Source of the DNA: Oscillospiraceae bacterium
GTDB lineage: Bacteria > Bacillota > Clostridia > Oscillospirales > Ruminococcaceae
Assembly (NCBI GenBank): GCA_016296485.1
Contig: JAEDJF010000046.1
Location: forward strand, 1-10,693
Reading direction: 5' to 3'
Length of the DNA: 10,693 nt
Positions 1-6,046 of this stretch are shown one piece after another (the first letter of the stretch is position 1; each line of letters starts with the position of its first letter). The notes beneath the pieces were generated by a model. That model ran no database searches. It saw nothing but the letters and a program-made list of their open reading frames with translations, and was not told the origin of the DNA. The position numbers and the translations under genes were made by a program.

Positions 1-6
1 TATAAT
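1..6 (+). promoter_or_regulatory. Possible -10 element for the aminopeptidase gene
   Basis: The window opens with a perfect TATAAT hexamer 22 bases before the aminopeptidase start codon. If used, transcription would begin near base 13 and leave a short leader carrying only the AGGAG ribosome binding site (16-20). The -35 region lies outside the window, so this is a suggestion only. Confidence 0.35.
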
Positions 7-28
7 TTCACCGACAGGAGATATTTAT

Positions 29-1315
29 ATGAACCAAAAGCTTTTTGACTATATCAAGGCGAGCCCGACGCCCTTTCACGCCGTCGCTCACACCAAGGCG
101 CGGCTCTCAGCCGCCGGCTACTCCGAGCTTTCCGAGGGTGAAAGCTGGGCGCTTGAGGGCGGAAAGGGCTATTTCGTAACCCGAAACGGCTCCTCCCTTA
201 TCGCTTTCCGGGTTCCGAAGGGCGACTTCCCGGGCTATATGATGACCGCAGCCCACTGCGACAGCCCGGCGTTCAAAATCAAGGAGAACGCCGAAATTCC
301 CGATAAATACTACGTCCGCCTCTCCGTGGAGCGCTACGGCGGAATGCTCTGCTCCACCTGGCTGGACCGCCCGCTCTCCGTCGCCGGACGGGTCGCCGTC
401 CGCACCGAAAAGGGAATTTCCGTCCGGCTCGTGGACCTTAAAGAGCCCTGCGCCATCATTCCGAACGTCGCTATCCATATGAACCGAAACGCCAACGAAA
501 ACGCCTCCTATAACGCCGCCGTCGATATGCTCCCCCTTTTCGGAACGAGCGAAGCCGCCGGCAGCTTCAAGGCGAGGGTCGCGGCGGCGGCGGGGGTTAA
601 GCCCGAGGATATTCTCACCACCGACCTCATAGTCTATAATCCTCAGGAGGGTTATAGCTGGAACGGCTATATTTCCGCCCCGAGACTCGACGACCTCCAG
701 TGCGCCTTCGGCTCCCTCGAAGCCTTCCTCACGGCAAAGGAGGGCGGCTCCGCCCCGGTCTATTGCCTTTTCGACAACGAGGAGGTCGGAAGCCAGACAA
801 AGCAGGGCGCAGCCTCCACCTTCCTTGCGGACGTGCTCGGGCGAATCGGCGAAAGCCTCGGGCTTTCCGCCGGAGAGCAAAGGCAGAAAATTGCCGGGAG
901 CTTCCTTCTCTCCTGCGACAATGCCCACGCCGTCCACCCTAATCACCCTGAATTTATGGACAAGAACCACGCCGTATATATGAACAAGGGCATTGTCATA
1001 AAGTATAACGCCAACCAGCGCTACACCTCGGACGCTGTTTCCGCCGCGATTTTCGGGCTCGTCTGCGACGAGGCGGGGGTTCCGTTCCAGCGCTACGCCA
1101 ACCGGGCGGATATGCTGGGCGGCTCCACCCTCGGGAACATCTCGAACACCCAGGTGTCCCTCAACACCGTTGACATCGGTCTTCCCCAGCTTGCTATGCA
1201 CTCCGCTTTCGAGACCGCCGGCGGCGCCGACACGGAGTATTTCGTCCGGGCGCTGACGCTCTTCTTTGAAAAATCCCTCATTATGGACGGGGACGGAGAG
1301 TATCGGCTGGTCTGA
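29..1315 (+). CDS. apeB: M18 family aminopeptidase (aspartyl aminopeptidase-like)
   Basis: Cytoplasmic dinuclear-metal exopeptidase of 428 residues, full length for family M18, which removes N-terminal (often acidic) residues from peptides. The M18 landmarks appear in order: an N-terminal SPTPFHAV segment; AAHCDSP with metal-ligand His76 and the following Asp78; RLDD with the likely bridging Asp221; DNEEVGS at 249-255 with the catalytic and ligand Glu pair 251/252; CDNAHAVHPN with ligand Asp297; and a C-terminal HSAFETAG with ligand His391. Ligand assignments are by family analogy. The ATG has an AGGAG site 8 bases upstream, and a TATAAT lies at the window edge. No signal peptide is visible. 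It is followed by a hairpin and then a GNAT gene on the same strand; no functional link with them is evident. The role is probably intracellular peptide turnover, and exact substrate specificity cannot be read from the sequence. Confidence 0.95.
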   Translation: MNQKLFDYIKASPTPFHAVAHTKARLSAAGYSELSEGESWALEGGKGYFVTRNGSSLIAFRVPKGDFPGYMMTAAHCDSPAFKIKENAEIPDKYYVRLSVERYGGMLCSTWLDRPLSVAGRVAVRTEKGISVRLVDLKEPCAIIPNVAIHMNRNANENASYNAAVDMLPLFGTSEAAGSFKARVAAAAGVKPEDILTTDLIVYNPQEGYSWNGYISAPRLDDLQCAFGSLEAFLTAKEGGSAPVYCLFDNEEVGSQTKQGAASTFLADVLGRIGESLGLSAGEQRQKIAGSFLLSCDNAHAVHPNHPEFMDKNHAVYMNKGIVIKYNANQRYTSDAVSAAIFGLVCDEAGVPFQRYANRADMLGGSTLGNISNTQVSLNTVDIGLPQLAMHSAFETAGGADTEYFVRALTLFFEKSLIMDGDGEYRLV

Positions 1316-1358
1316 TTTTGAGCATGCTCAAAGCCGAGCCCGCTTTGAGCATCAAAAT
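1315..1358 (+). terminator. Stem-loop after aminopeptidase, weak or non-canonical terminator
   Basis: A long inverted repeat begins at the last base of the aminopeptidase stop codon. Its outer 7-bp arms are 1315-1321 and 1352-1358, its inner 10-bp arms are 1325-1334 and 1342-1351, with a 3-base bulge (1322-1324) and a 7-base loop. It is followed by TTAAACG rather than a run of T, so efficient intrinsic termination is doubtful. It may instead stabilise or process the transcript between the two genes. Confidence 0.5.
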
Positions 1359-1380
1359 TTAAACGAAAGTAGCGCTTAAA

Positions 1381-1827
1381 ATGGAATTTCGCCTCGGAAC
1401 GCCGGACGACATCGGGATAATGTGCGCCCTTCGCAAAAAACAGCTTGTTGACGAGGGAATTTCCCCGAGCGTCGATATTGACGCCGAACTTCGGGAGTTT
1501 TTTGAGAAAAAGCTCCGAAGCGGCGAGCTTGTGGAATGGCTCCTTGAGGAACAGGGCGAAATAGTCGCCACCGGAGCCATCGTCTTTTACGAGTTTCCTC
1601 CGACCTACACCAACCGAAGCGGAGTCAAGGGATATATCACCAATATGTACACCAAACCGGAATACCGCGGTAGGGGCATCGCGACTTCCATGCTCGCAAG
1701 GCTCGCCGAGGAGGCAAAGCGGCGCGGGGTCAAAAAGCTCTGGCTCGGCGCATCGAAAATGGGTCGCCCGGTCTATGAAAAATTCGGTTTCAAGGACTCC
1801 GACGGGTGGCTCGAACTAAATATTTAA
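1381..1827 (+). CDS. GNAT family N-acetyltransferase
   Basis: A 148-residue single-domain GNAT protein, expected to move an acetyl group from acetyl-CoA to an amine. The diagnostic acetyl-CoA pyrophosphate-binding motif A is present as YRGRGIA (95-101), preceded by the beta-strand segment ending in NMYTKPE. The C-terminal VYEKFGF is the usual GNAT beta-6/7 ending. Start choice: this ATG is the only good candidate, since an in-frame stop lies 21 bases upstream. No convincing Shine-Dalgarno sequence precedes it, so translation may be weak or helped by the hairpin just upstream. The substrate cannot be inferred. The next gene follows after 16 bases and the two are probably co-transcribed. Confidence 0.88.
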   Translation: MEFRLGTPDDIGIMCALRKKQLVDEGISPSVDIDAELREFFEKKLRSGELVEWLLEEQGEIVATGAIVFYEFPPTYTNRSGVKGYITNMYTKPEYRGRGIATSMLARLAEEAKRRGVKKLWLGASKMGRPVYEKFGFKDSDGWLELNI

Positions 1828-1843
1828 AAGGAGAGTTTTAAAA

Positions 1844-2077
1844 ATGGCATTTGACGTTAAAGCTAAAATAGAGGAGCTTGCCGCAAAGATCAAAAACGAC
1901 GCGAAGCTTCGTGAAAAATTTCAAAAAGAACCCGTTGCCGCCGTGGAGGAGCTCCTCGGCATCGACCTTCCGGACGAGCAGATTCAGAAGCTCGTTGACG
2001 GAATCAAGGCGAAAATAGCCGTTGATAACCTCGGCAGCGCCGCTTCCGCCCTCGGCAGTATTTTCGGCAAAAAATAA
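1844..2077 (+). CDS. Small Nif11/NHLP leader-like helical protein
   Basis: A 77-residue protein with an excellent ribosome binding site (AAAGGAGAG). It is charged, mostly helical and has no Cys. The central stretch (residues about 20-45) reads like the leader domain of Nif11/NHLP-type precursor peptides: an LREKF segment, a KEPVAAVEELLGI segment, then LPDEQIQKLVDG. The tail is short and rich in Gly, Ala and Ser (GSAASALGSIFGKK), with a possible GS/AA-like junction but no Cys for lanthionine or thioether formation. No modification enzyme, protease or exporter lies nearby, so it may be a stand-alone small protein sharing this fold rather than a peptide natural-product precursor. Similar orphan proteins are, as far as I recall, common in gut Clostridia. 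It follows the GNAT gene by 16 bases and is closed by a strong terminator. Confidence 0.8.
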   Translation: MAFDVKAKIEELAAKIKNDAKLREKFQKEPVAAVEELLGIDLPDEQIQKLVDGIKAKIAVDNLGSAASALGSIFGKK

Positions 2078-2085
2078 AATTTTTC

Positions 2086-2122
2086 ACTGAAAAGCTCCCT
2101 TATACGGGAGCTTTTTTTCAGT
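2086..2122 (+). terminator. Rho-independent terminator after the small leader-like gene
   Basis: A perfect 9-bp stem AAAGCTCCC / GGGAGCTTT (2091-2099 and 2106-2114) with a 6-base loop sits within a T7 run at 2112-2118. Flanking ACTG (2086-2089) and CAGT (2119-2122) can extend the pairing. It ends the first transcription block. Confidence 0.92.
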
Positions 2123-2187
2123 TTGTCACAATATGTTCATAGCTTGTTAATTGAACTTTCTTTTTTATTATGCTAAAGTATATGTTG

Positions 2188-2196
2188 TGATATACT
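2188..2196 (+). promoter_or_regulatory. Candidate extended -10 promoter of the lipid operon
   Basis: TGA-TATACT forms an extended -10 element 19 bases before the plsC start, in an AT-rich gap just after a terminator. No good -35 lies at 17 bases. An alternative is TTGAAC (2151-2156) with TAAAGT (2174-2179) at 17-base spacing. Either would drive the five-gene operon. Confidence 0.4.
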
Positions 2197-2214
2197 ACGT
2201 CTTTGAGGTGAAAT

Positions 2215-3048
2215 ATGGTTTTTCCTTTTGTAACTGCCGCCCTTTTGCTCTCGGCGCTGACCGTATATTTATGCGGTCTTTCCGGAGTCAATATACTTCT
2301 TTTCGGGCTTCTTTATTTCGTGCTTTATTTTATCGGTATTGCCCTTCTTTTCTGCGCCGTTCTTTTCATTATGTCCCTCACCGTCAATATTGACGAGCCG
2401 CAGAAAAAAGACAGCCGCTTTTTCCGAAATATGACCGCTTTTGCCCTTGGCTTTATGTTAAAATTGCTCCGTGTAAAAGTTTCGGTCAGCGGACTTGAAA
2501 ATATCCCCGAGGGGCGCTTTCTGCTCGTCCAGAACCACCGCTCGATGTTCGACCCCCTGGTGAGCCTCTGCGCTTTTAACAAATACCAGCTCGGCTTCAT
2601 CACGAAGCCCGAAAATATGAAGATTCCCGTCATCGGAAAGTTCGCCCACCGCATCTGCTGCCTTCCCATTGACCGGGACAACGCCCGCAACGCCGTCAAG
2701 ACCATAAACGCCGCGGCGGATTATCTTAAAAACGACGTCTGCTCCGTTGGGCTTTACCCCGAGGGAACGAGAAACCGCCAGAGCGGCGAGGAGATTCTTC
2801 CCTTCCGCAACGGCTCCCTTAAAATCGCCACCAAGGCGGGGGTTCCCGTAGTCGTAACCTCCATTTCCGGAACCGAGCTCGTTAAGCGCAACGCTCCGTT
2901 CAAGAAAACCGCCGTGGAGCTCAAGGTTTGCGGCGTCGTTCCCGCCGAAACCGTTTCCGCCTCCACCACCGCCGAGCTCAGCGAGATAACGAGAAAGCTC
3001 CTTTGCGACGGGCTCGGACTCCCTTTTAAGGAGAATACCGATGAATAA
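2215..3048 (+). CDS. plsC: 1-acyl-sn-glycerol-3-phosphate acyltransferase (PlsC family)
   Basis: A membrane acyltransferase of 277 residues that adds the second acyl chain to lysophosphatidic acid, giving phosphatidic acid. The catalytic HX4D box is present as NHRSMFD (His108, Asp113). The substrate-binding box YPEGTR contains E183-G184-T185-R186. The N-terminal 55 residues form two hydrophobic membrane segments before the cytoplasmic catalytic domain at about 80-260. The start is chosen by GAGGTG 4 bases upstream of the ATG. It is the first gene of the lipid operon and overlaps the next gene by 8 bases, suggesting translational coupling. The family also contains lyso-lipid acyltransferases with other acceptors, so a head-group-modified acceptor is not excluded. 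The general PlsC assignment is firm. Confidence 0.93.
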   Translation: MVFPFVTAALLLSALTVYLCGLSGVNILLFGLLYFVLYFIGIALLFCAVLFIMSLTVNIDEPQKKDSRFFRNMTAFALGFMLKLLRVKVSVSGLENIPEGRFLLVQNHRSMFDPLVSLCAFNKYQLGFITKPENMKIPVIGKFAHRICCLPIDRDNARNAVKTINAAADYLKNDVCSVGLYPEGTRNRQSGEEILPFRNGSLKIATKAGVPVVVTSISGTELVKRNAPFKKTAVELKVCGVVPAETVSASTTAELSEITRKLLCDGLGLPFKENTDE

Positions 3049-3529
3049 ATTTTTCGTCTGTGTAATCTATCTCATCGCCATCGGGATTCTTTCAAACCCG
3101 GCGGCAAAGCTCATCAACCGCGACAACATAGATTACACAAAATTCCCCTACCGCTCCTATTCCTTTGAACGGGGCGGCAAAATCTATGAAAAAATCGGGA
3201 TACGCTTCTGGAAGGACAAGGTCCCGGATATGAGCGCCGTGCTCAAGCACCTCATCAAAAAAGAGGTCCGCTTCAAAAGCTCCGCCGCGGACGTCCTCCG
3301 CCAGATTCAGGAGACCTGCGTTGCGGAGATAACCCACCACGCACTTATTATCCTCTCTCTTCCGATGCTTATATACTGGAAAAGCAAGTGGGCTTTCCTT
3401 TGCGAAGCCATATATATTCTTCTTCTCAATCTGCCCTTCATATTGATACAGCGTTACAACCGTCCGCGGCTCATAGCCCTTTATCAGCGGAAACTTACTA
3501 CGGAAGGTTTAAAACAAAAGTATGCTTAA
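3041..3529 (+). CDS. CrtO-like glycosyl-lipid acyltransferase family membrane protein
   Basis: A 162-residue membrane protein overlapping plsC and the next gene by 8 bases each. It matches, from memory, the pattern of Staphylococcus aureus CrtO (glycosyl-4,4'-diaponeurosporenoate acyltransferase, about 165 residues): an N-terminal membrane segment; YSFERGGKIYEKIGIRFWKD (41-60), corresponding to the CrtO F-N-F-E-x-x-G-K and R-x-W-K blocks; an ET-x3-AE-x2-H motif (ETCVAEITHH); two hydrophobic helices; and the characteristic NLPFILIQRYNRPRL. CrtO acylates the sugar of a glycosylated carotenoid. No carotenoid genes occur here, so the acceptor is probably different. The neighbouring glycolipid synthase makes a glycosyl-diacylglycerol a reasonable guess. 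Family membership is well supported by these blocks; the substrate is inference. Confidence 0.75.
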   Translation: MNKFFVCVIYLIAIGILSNPAAKLINRDNIDYTKFPYRSYSFERGGKIYEKIGIRFWKDKVPDMSAVLKHLIKKEVRFKSSAADVLRQIQETCVAEITHHALIILSLPMLIYWKSKWAFLCEAIYILLLNLPFILIQRYNRPRLIALYQRKLTTEGLKQKYA

Positions 3530-4205
3530 AAACACCAAAACCGAAATCGTCGATTACCGCCGGCTCCGCCCGGGCAACATAAATTCACCGGAGTTTCGCC
3601 ACCTTTGGCTTCTCCTTTTCTGGGCAGTGTTCGGAATTTTCTTTGCGCTCGTTGAGCGCGGCGGCGTTACGAAAAACTTTCACCTTATGTATTCCCCCAT
3701 CGACGACCTTATCCCCTTCTGCGAAATTTTCCTCATTCCCTATCTCTTCTGGTTCGTCTATCTCGTCGGGATACATATTTACACGCTTCTTTTCGACGTG
3801 GAAAGCTTCAGGAAACTTATGTATTTTATTATGATAACCTATACGGTCACAATGGTTATCTATTTCCTCTACCCCACCGCCCAGGGGCTTCGCCCCCTTG
3901 AGTTCGAGCGCGACAACGCTCTTACCCGATTTATCGCCGGGTTTTATCAGTTTGACACCAACACAAACGTCTGCCCCTCGATTCACGTCATAGGCTCCGT
4001 GGCGGTTTCCGCCGCCGCCTGGAACAGCAAACATTTCAGCACCCGGGGCTGGCGCATAGTTTTCTCTCTGGCAACCATACTTATAAGTATATCCACCGTA
4101 TTCATCAAACAACATTCCGTAATCGACGTTGCGGCGGCAATTCCCATTTGTGTAGTCGCCTATATAATCGTCTATTGCGGAAAACGCGGAAAAGCAGAAA
4201 GGTGA
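3522..4205 (+). CDS. PAP2-superfamily membrane phosphatase/phosphotransferase
   Basis: A 227-residue polytopic membrane protein with about six hydrophobic segments. Two of the three PAP2 active-site motifs are clear: PSIH within CPSIHV (Ser153, His155) and H-x3-D within KQHSVID (nucleophile-type His198, Asp202). The first motif (K-x6-RP) is not canonical. YPTAQGLRP at 117-125 occupies its place and keeps the RP (124-125), a layout typical of the PAP2_3/Aur1-like branch, which includes both lipid phosphatases and inositolphosphotransferases. The ATG overlaps the CrtO-like gene by 8 bases. In this operon it could convert phosphatidic acid to diacylglycerol for the next enzyme, or dephosphorylate PGP made by the last enzyme. 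A phospho-head-group transferase is also possible. Superfamily is secure; reaction is not. Confidence 0.85.
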   Translation: MLKNTKTEIVDYRRLRPGNINSPEFRHLWLLLFWAVFGIFFALVERGGVTKNFHLMYSPIDDLIPFCEIFLIPYLFWFVYLVGIHIYTLLFDVESFRKLMYFIMITYTVTMVIYFLYPTAQGLRPLEFERDNALTRFIAGFYQFDTNTNVCPSIHVIGSVAVSAAAWNSKHFSTRGWRIVFSLATILISISTVFIKQHSVIDVAAAIPICVVAYIIVYCGKRGKAER

Positions 4206-4213
4206 ACTCAAAT

Positions 4214-5332
4214 TTGAAAGGACTTATTCTGACCTGCAACACCGGCGGCGGGCACAATTCCACCGCTGAAGCAATCCGGGAGCAATTCACGGCAAACGGC
4301 GACGTTTGCGACGTTGCGGACGCTCTTGAGTTCGTTTCCGAAAAATTCTCAAACTTTATTTCAGACTGGCACAGCCGGATTTACAGAACTGTTCCCAAGC
4401 TTTTCAGTAAGGGCTACTCCTCCGTTGAGAAAATCGACTCAAAGATAAAGAGCCGCCCGAAGTCGGGGCACCACGCCATTTATAACGGCTCCTCGGCGCT
4501 TCGGGATTATATAAAAGCGGGAAATTATGATATAATAATATGCGTACACGCCTTTTCCGCTCTTATGGTGACGGCGCTTCGGAGAAGGTATATCCCCGAC
4601 GTGCGCGCCTGCTTCGTGGCGACGGACTACACCTGCAGCCCCACCGTCGCGGACAGCGACCTCGACATCTATTTTATCCCCCATGAAGCGCTGGTTGACG
4701 AGTTCGTCTCCTGCGGAGTTCCGAGGGAGAAAATCGTCCCCAGCGGGCTTCCGGTGCGCTCGGATTTTTATTCCCGGACCGAAAAGGAGGAGGCAAAGCG
4801 CCTTTTGGGCCTTCCGGCAGATAAGAAAAACATCACTTTGATGGGCGGAAGCATGGGCTGCGGACCCATAAAGGACATCGCAAAGGAGCTTTCGCCGCTC
4901 CTTCCGGAGGACTGCATTCTCACGGTCGTCTGCGGCACCAACCAGAAGCTCTATAAGAGCATCGAAAAGTACGAGCTCCCGAACGTGAACCTCGTTGGCT
5001 ACACCCGGGACGTTCCCCTCCTGATGGACAGCTCCGAGTTTTTTATGACGAAGCCCGGCGGAATAACCTCCACCGAGGGCGCAACGAAGCATATCCCTAT
5101 GCTTTTCCTGGACGTTGTGGGCGGCTGCGAGGAAAAGAACCTCAGCTTCTTTAAAGCCCGGGGCTGGGCGACCGGAACGGACGACCCCGCCGAATTCATC
5201 GCCGAATGTCTTATGCTCATAAACGACCGAAAACGCGCCGACGAAATGCGCCGCCGCCTCGAGGAAAACTTTTCCCGGAACCCCGCAAAAATAATTTACG
5301 AGGAATGTAAAAACGCCGTTTCCGGGCGTTAA
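4214..5332 (+). CDS. MGDG synthase-type glycosyltransferase (GT28, diacylglycerol glycosyltransferase-like)
   Basis: A 372-residue peripheral-membrane GT-B enzyme of the MGDG synthase/UgtP type, expected to transfer a sugar from a UDP-sugar to diacylglycerol. The N-terminal lipid-acceptor domain opens with LILTCNTGGGHNSTAEAI (4-21), containing the family GGGH signature (His14). The C-terminal donor domain has MTKPGGITSTE (278-288), the GT28 nucleotide-sugar motif with Gly282-Gly283 and Glu288. Start choice: TTG at 4214 places MKGLILTC exactly where relatives begin and has AAAGGTGA 8 bases upstream. The alternative GTG at 4202 overlaps the previous stop (GTGA) but has poorer ribosome binding spacing. 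No ATG start outside the preceding gene fits. It may make mono- or processive diglycosyl-diacylglycerol; the sugar and processivity are not readable. Confidence 0.9.
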   Translation: MKGLILTCNTGGGHNSTAEAIREQFTANGDVCDVADALEFVSEKFSNFISDWHSRIYRTVPKLFSKGYSSVEKIDSKIKSRPKSGHHAIYNGSSALRDYIKAGNYDIIICVHAFSALMVTALRRRYIPDVRACFVATDYTCSPTVADSDLDIYFIPHEALVDEFVSCGVPREKIVPSGLPVRSDFYSRTEKEEAKRLLGLPADKKNITLMGGSMGCGPIKDIAKELSPLLPEDCILTVVCGTNQKLYKSIEKYELPNVNLVGYTRDVPLLMDSSEFFMTKPGGITSTEGATKHIPMLFLDVVGGCEEKNLSFFKARGWATGTDDPAEFIAECLMLINDRKRADEMRRRLEENFSRNPAKIIYEECKNAVSGR

Positions 5333-5354
5333 AACATAAAGGAAGGTCAAACTT

Positions 5355-5921
5355 ATGAAGAAAAGGTTTTCAAAAAAAGAAATCCTTACTATTCCTAACT
5401 TTATCAGTTTTTTCCGAATCGCCCTTATTCCGCTTTTCCTCTGGCTCTACTGCGCCGAGGAAAAACCTTTTGCGGCTATCGCGGTGCTGGCGGTTTCGGG
5501 AATTTCCGATATTGCCGACGGAATTATCGCAAGGCGCTTCAATATGGTCTCCGACTTTGGAAAGCTTCTTGACCCGGTGGCGGACAAGCTTACCCAGGCG
5601 GCGCTCATTCTGAGCCTTTCGGTGCGCTACCCTGAAATCTGGGCGCTCTTCTTCATTTTTGTCGGTAAGGAAATAACTATGGGCGTTGTGGGGCTCGTTG
5701 TCCTCGAAAAGACGGACACCATGAACTCCGCCCAGTGGTTCGGAAAAGCGACGACCTTCGTCTTTGAAGCGAGTATGGCTATTCTTCTCCTTTTTCCGGG
5801 TATCCACCCGAGCACGGCGGATCTTTTGTTCCTCCTTTGCGGGATAATGGTGGTCTTTTCGCTGACCAAATACCTCATCTTTTATTTCAAACTGCTGAAA
5901 AGCCACGAAGATAACGGATAG
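5355..5921 (+). CDS. pgsA: CDP-alcohol phosphatidyltransferase (PgsA-type PGP synthase)
   Basis: A 188-residue integral membrane enzyme with several hydrophobic helices. The complete CDP-alcohol phosphatidyltransferase signature D-x2-DG-x2-AR-x8-G-x3-D-x3-D is present: D52, D55-G56, A59-R60, G69, D73 and D77. The N-terminal TIPNFISFFRIALIP resembles the standard PgsA opening. Length fits phosphatidylglycerophosphate synthase, which joins CDP-diacylglycerol to glycerol-3-phosphate with release of CMP. A CDP-alcohol-type cardiolipin synthase is the main alternative: the region after GKEIT lacks the typical ALRE block of housekeeping PgsA. AAGGAAGG lies upstream of the ATG, and the gap to the glycosyltransferase is 22 bases. 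It is the last gene of the operon and is followed by a strong terminator. Confidence 0.85.
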   Translation: MKKRFSKKEILTIPNFISFFRIALIPLFLWLYCAEEKPFAAIAVLAVSGISDIADGIIARRFNMVSDFGKLLDPVADKLTQAALILSLSVRYPEIWALFFIFVGKEITMGVVGLVVLEKTDTMNSAQWFGKATTFVFEASMAILLLFPGIHPSTADLLFLLCGIMVVFSLTKYLIFYFKLLKSHEDNG

Positions 5922-5932
5922 GCTTAAAAAAC

Positions 5933-5964
5933 GAGCACCGCAGAGCGGTGCTCATTTTATTTTT
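5933..5964 (+). terminator. Rho-independent terminator of the lipid operon
   Basis: Perfect 9-bp stem GAGCACCGC / GCGGTGCTC (5933-5941 and 5945-5953) with a 3-base loop, followed by ATTTTATTTTT. It begins 11 bases after the pgsA stop. Confidence 0.95.
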
Positions 5965-5975
5965 AAAATTTTTGA

Positions 5976-5993
5976 GCACGGGAGCGCCCGTGC
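5976..5993. repeat. GC-rich hairpin between convergent terminators
   Basis: A 7-bp inverted repeat GCACGGG / CCCGTGC with a 4-base loop (AGCG). Neither side has an immediate T run, so it is not a standard terminator. It sits between the plus-strand and minus-strand terminators of convergent genes. Confidence 0.6.
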
Positions 5994-6004
5994 CTTCCGT
6001 TTAC

Positions 6005-6036
6005 AAAAAAGCGCCACCCCTTCGGGCGGCGTTTTT
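6005..6036 (-). terminator. Terminator of the DHHW lipoprotein gene, possibly bidirectional
   Basis: Stem arms 6011-6019 and 6024-6032 (one mismatch, one G-U pair) with a short loop. Read on the minus strand it is followed by T6 (A6 at 6005-6010), and it lies 10 bases after the DHHW stop codon. On the plus strand it is followed by GTTTTTATT, so it could act both ways. Confidence 0.82.
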
Positions 6037-6046
6037 ATTCTTTTAT

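Noticed and set aside
107..1201. Open frame of 364 codons on the minus strand within the aminopeptidase gene
   Set aside because: An antisense shadow caused by GC-biased third codon positions; the plus-strand frame has all M18 metal-binding motifs.
4148..4201. Upstream extension of the glycosyltransferase to an ATG inside the PAP2 gene
   Set aside because: It would add 22 basic residues before the normal family N terminus and overlap PAP2 by 58 bases without a ribosome binding site.
3585..4211. Open frame of 208 codons on the minus strand opposite the PAP2 gene
   Set aside because: Shadow of a membrane protein gene with clear PSIH and H-x3-D motifs.
4439..5350. Open frame of 303 codons on the minus strand opposite the glycosyltransferase
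   Set aside because: A shadow of the GT28 gene; no domain, and it runs into the intergenic gap with no promoter.
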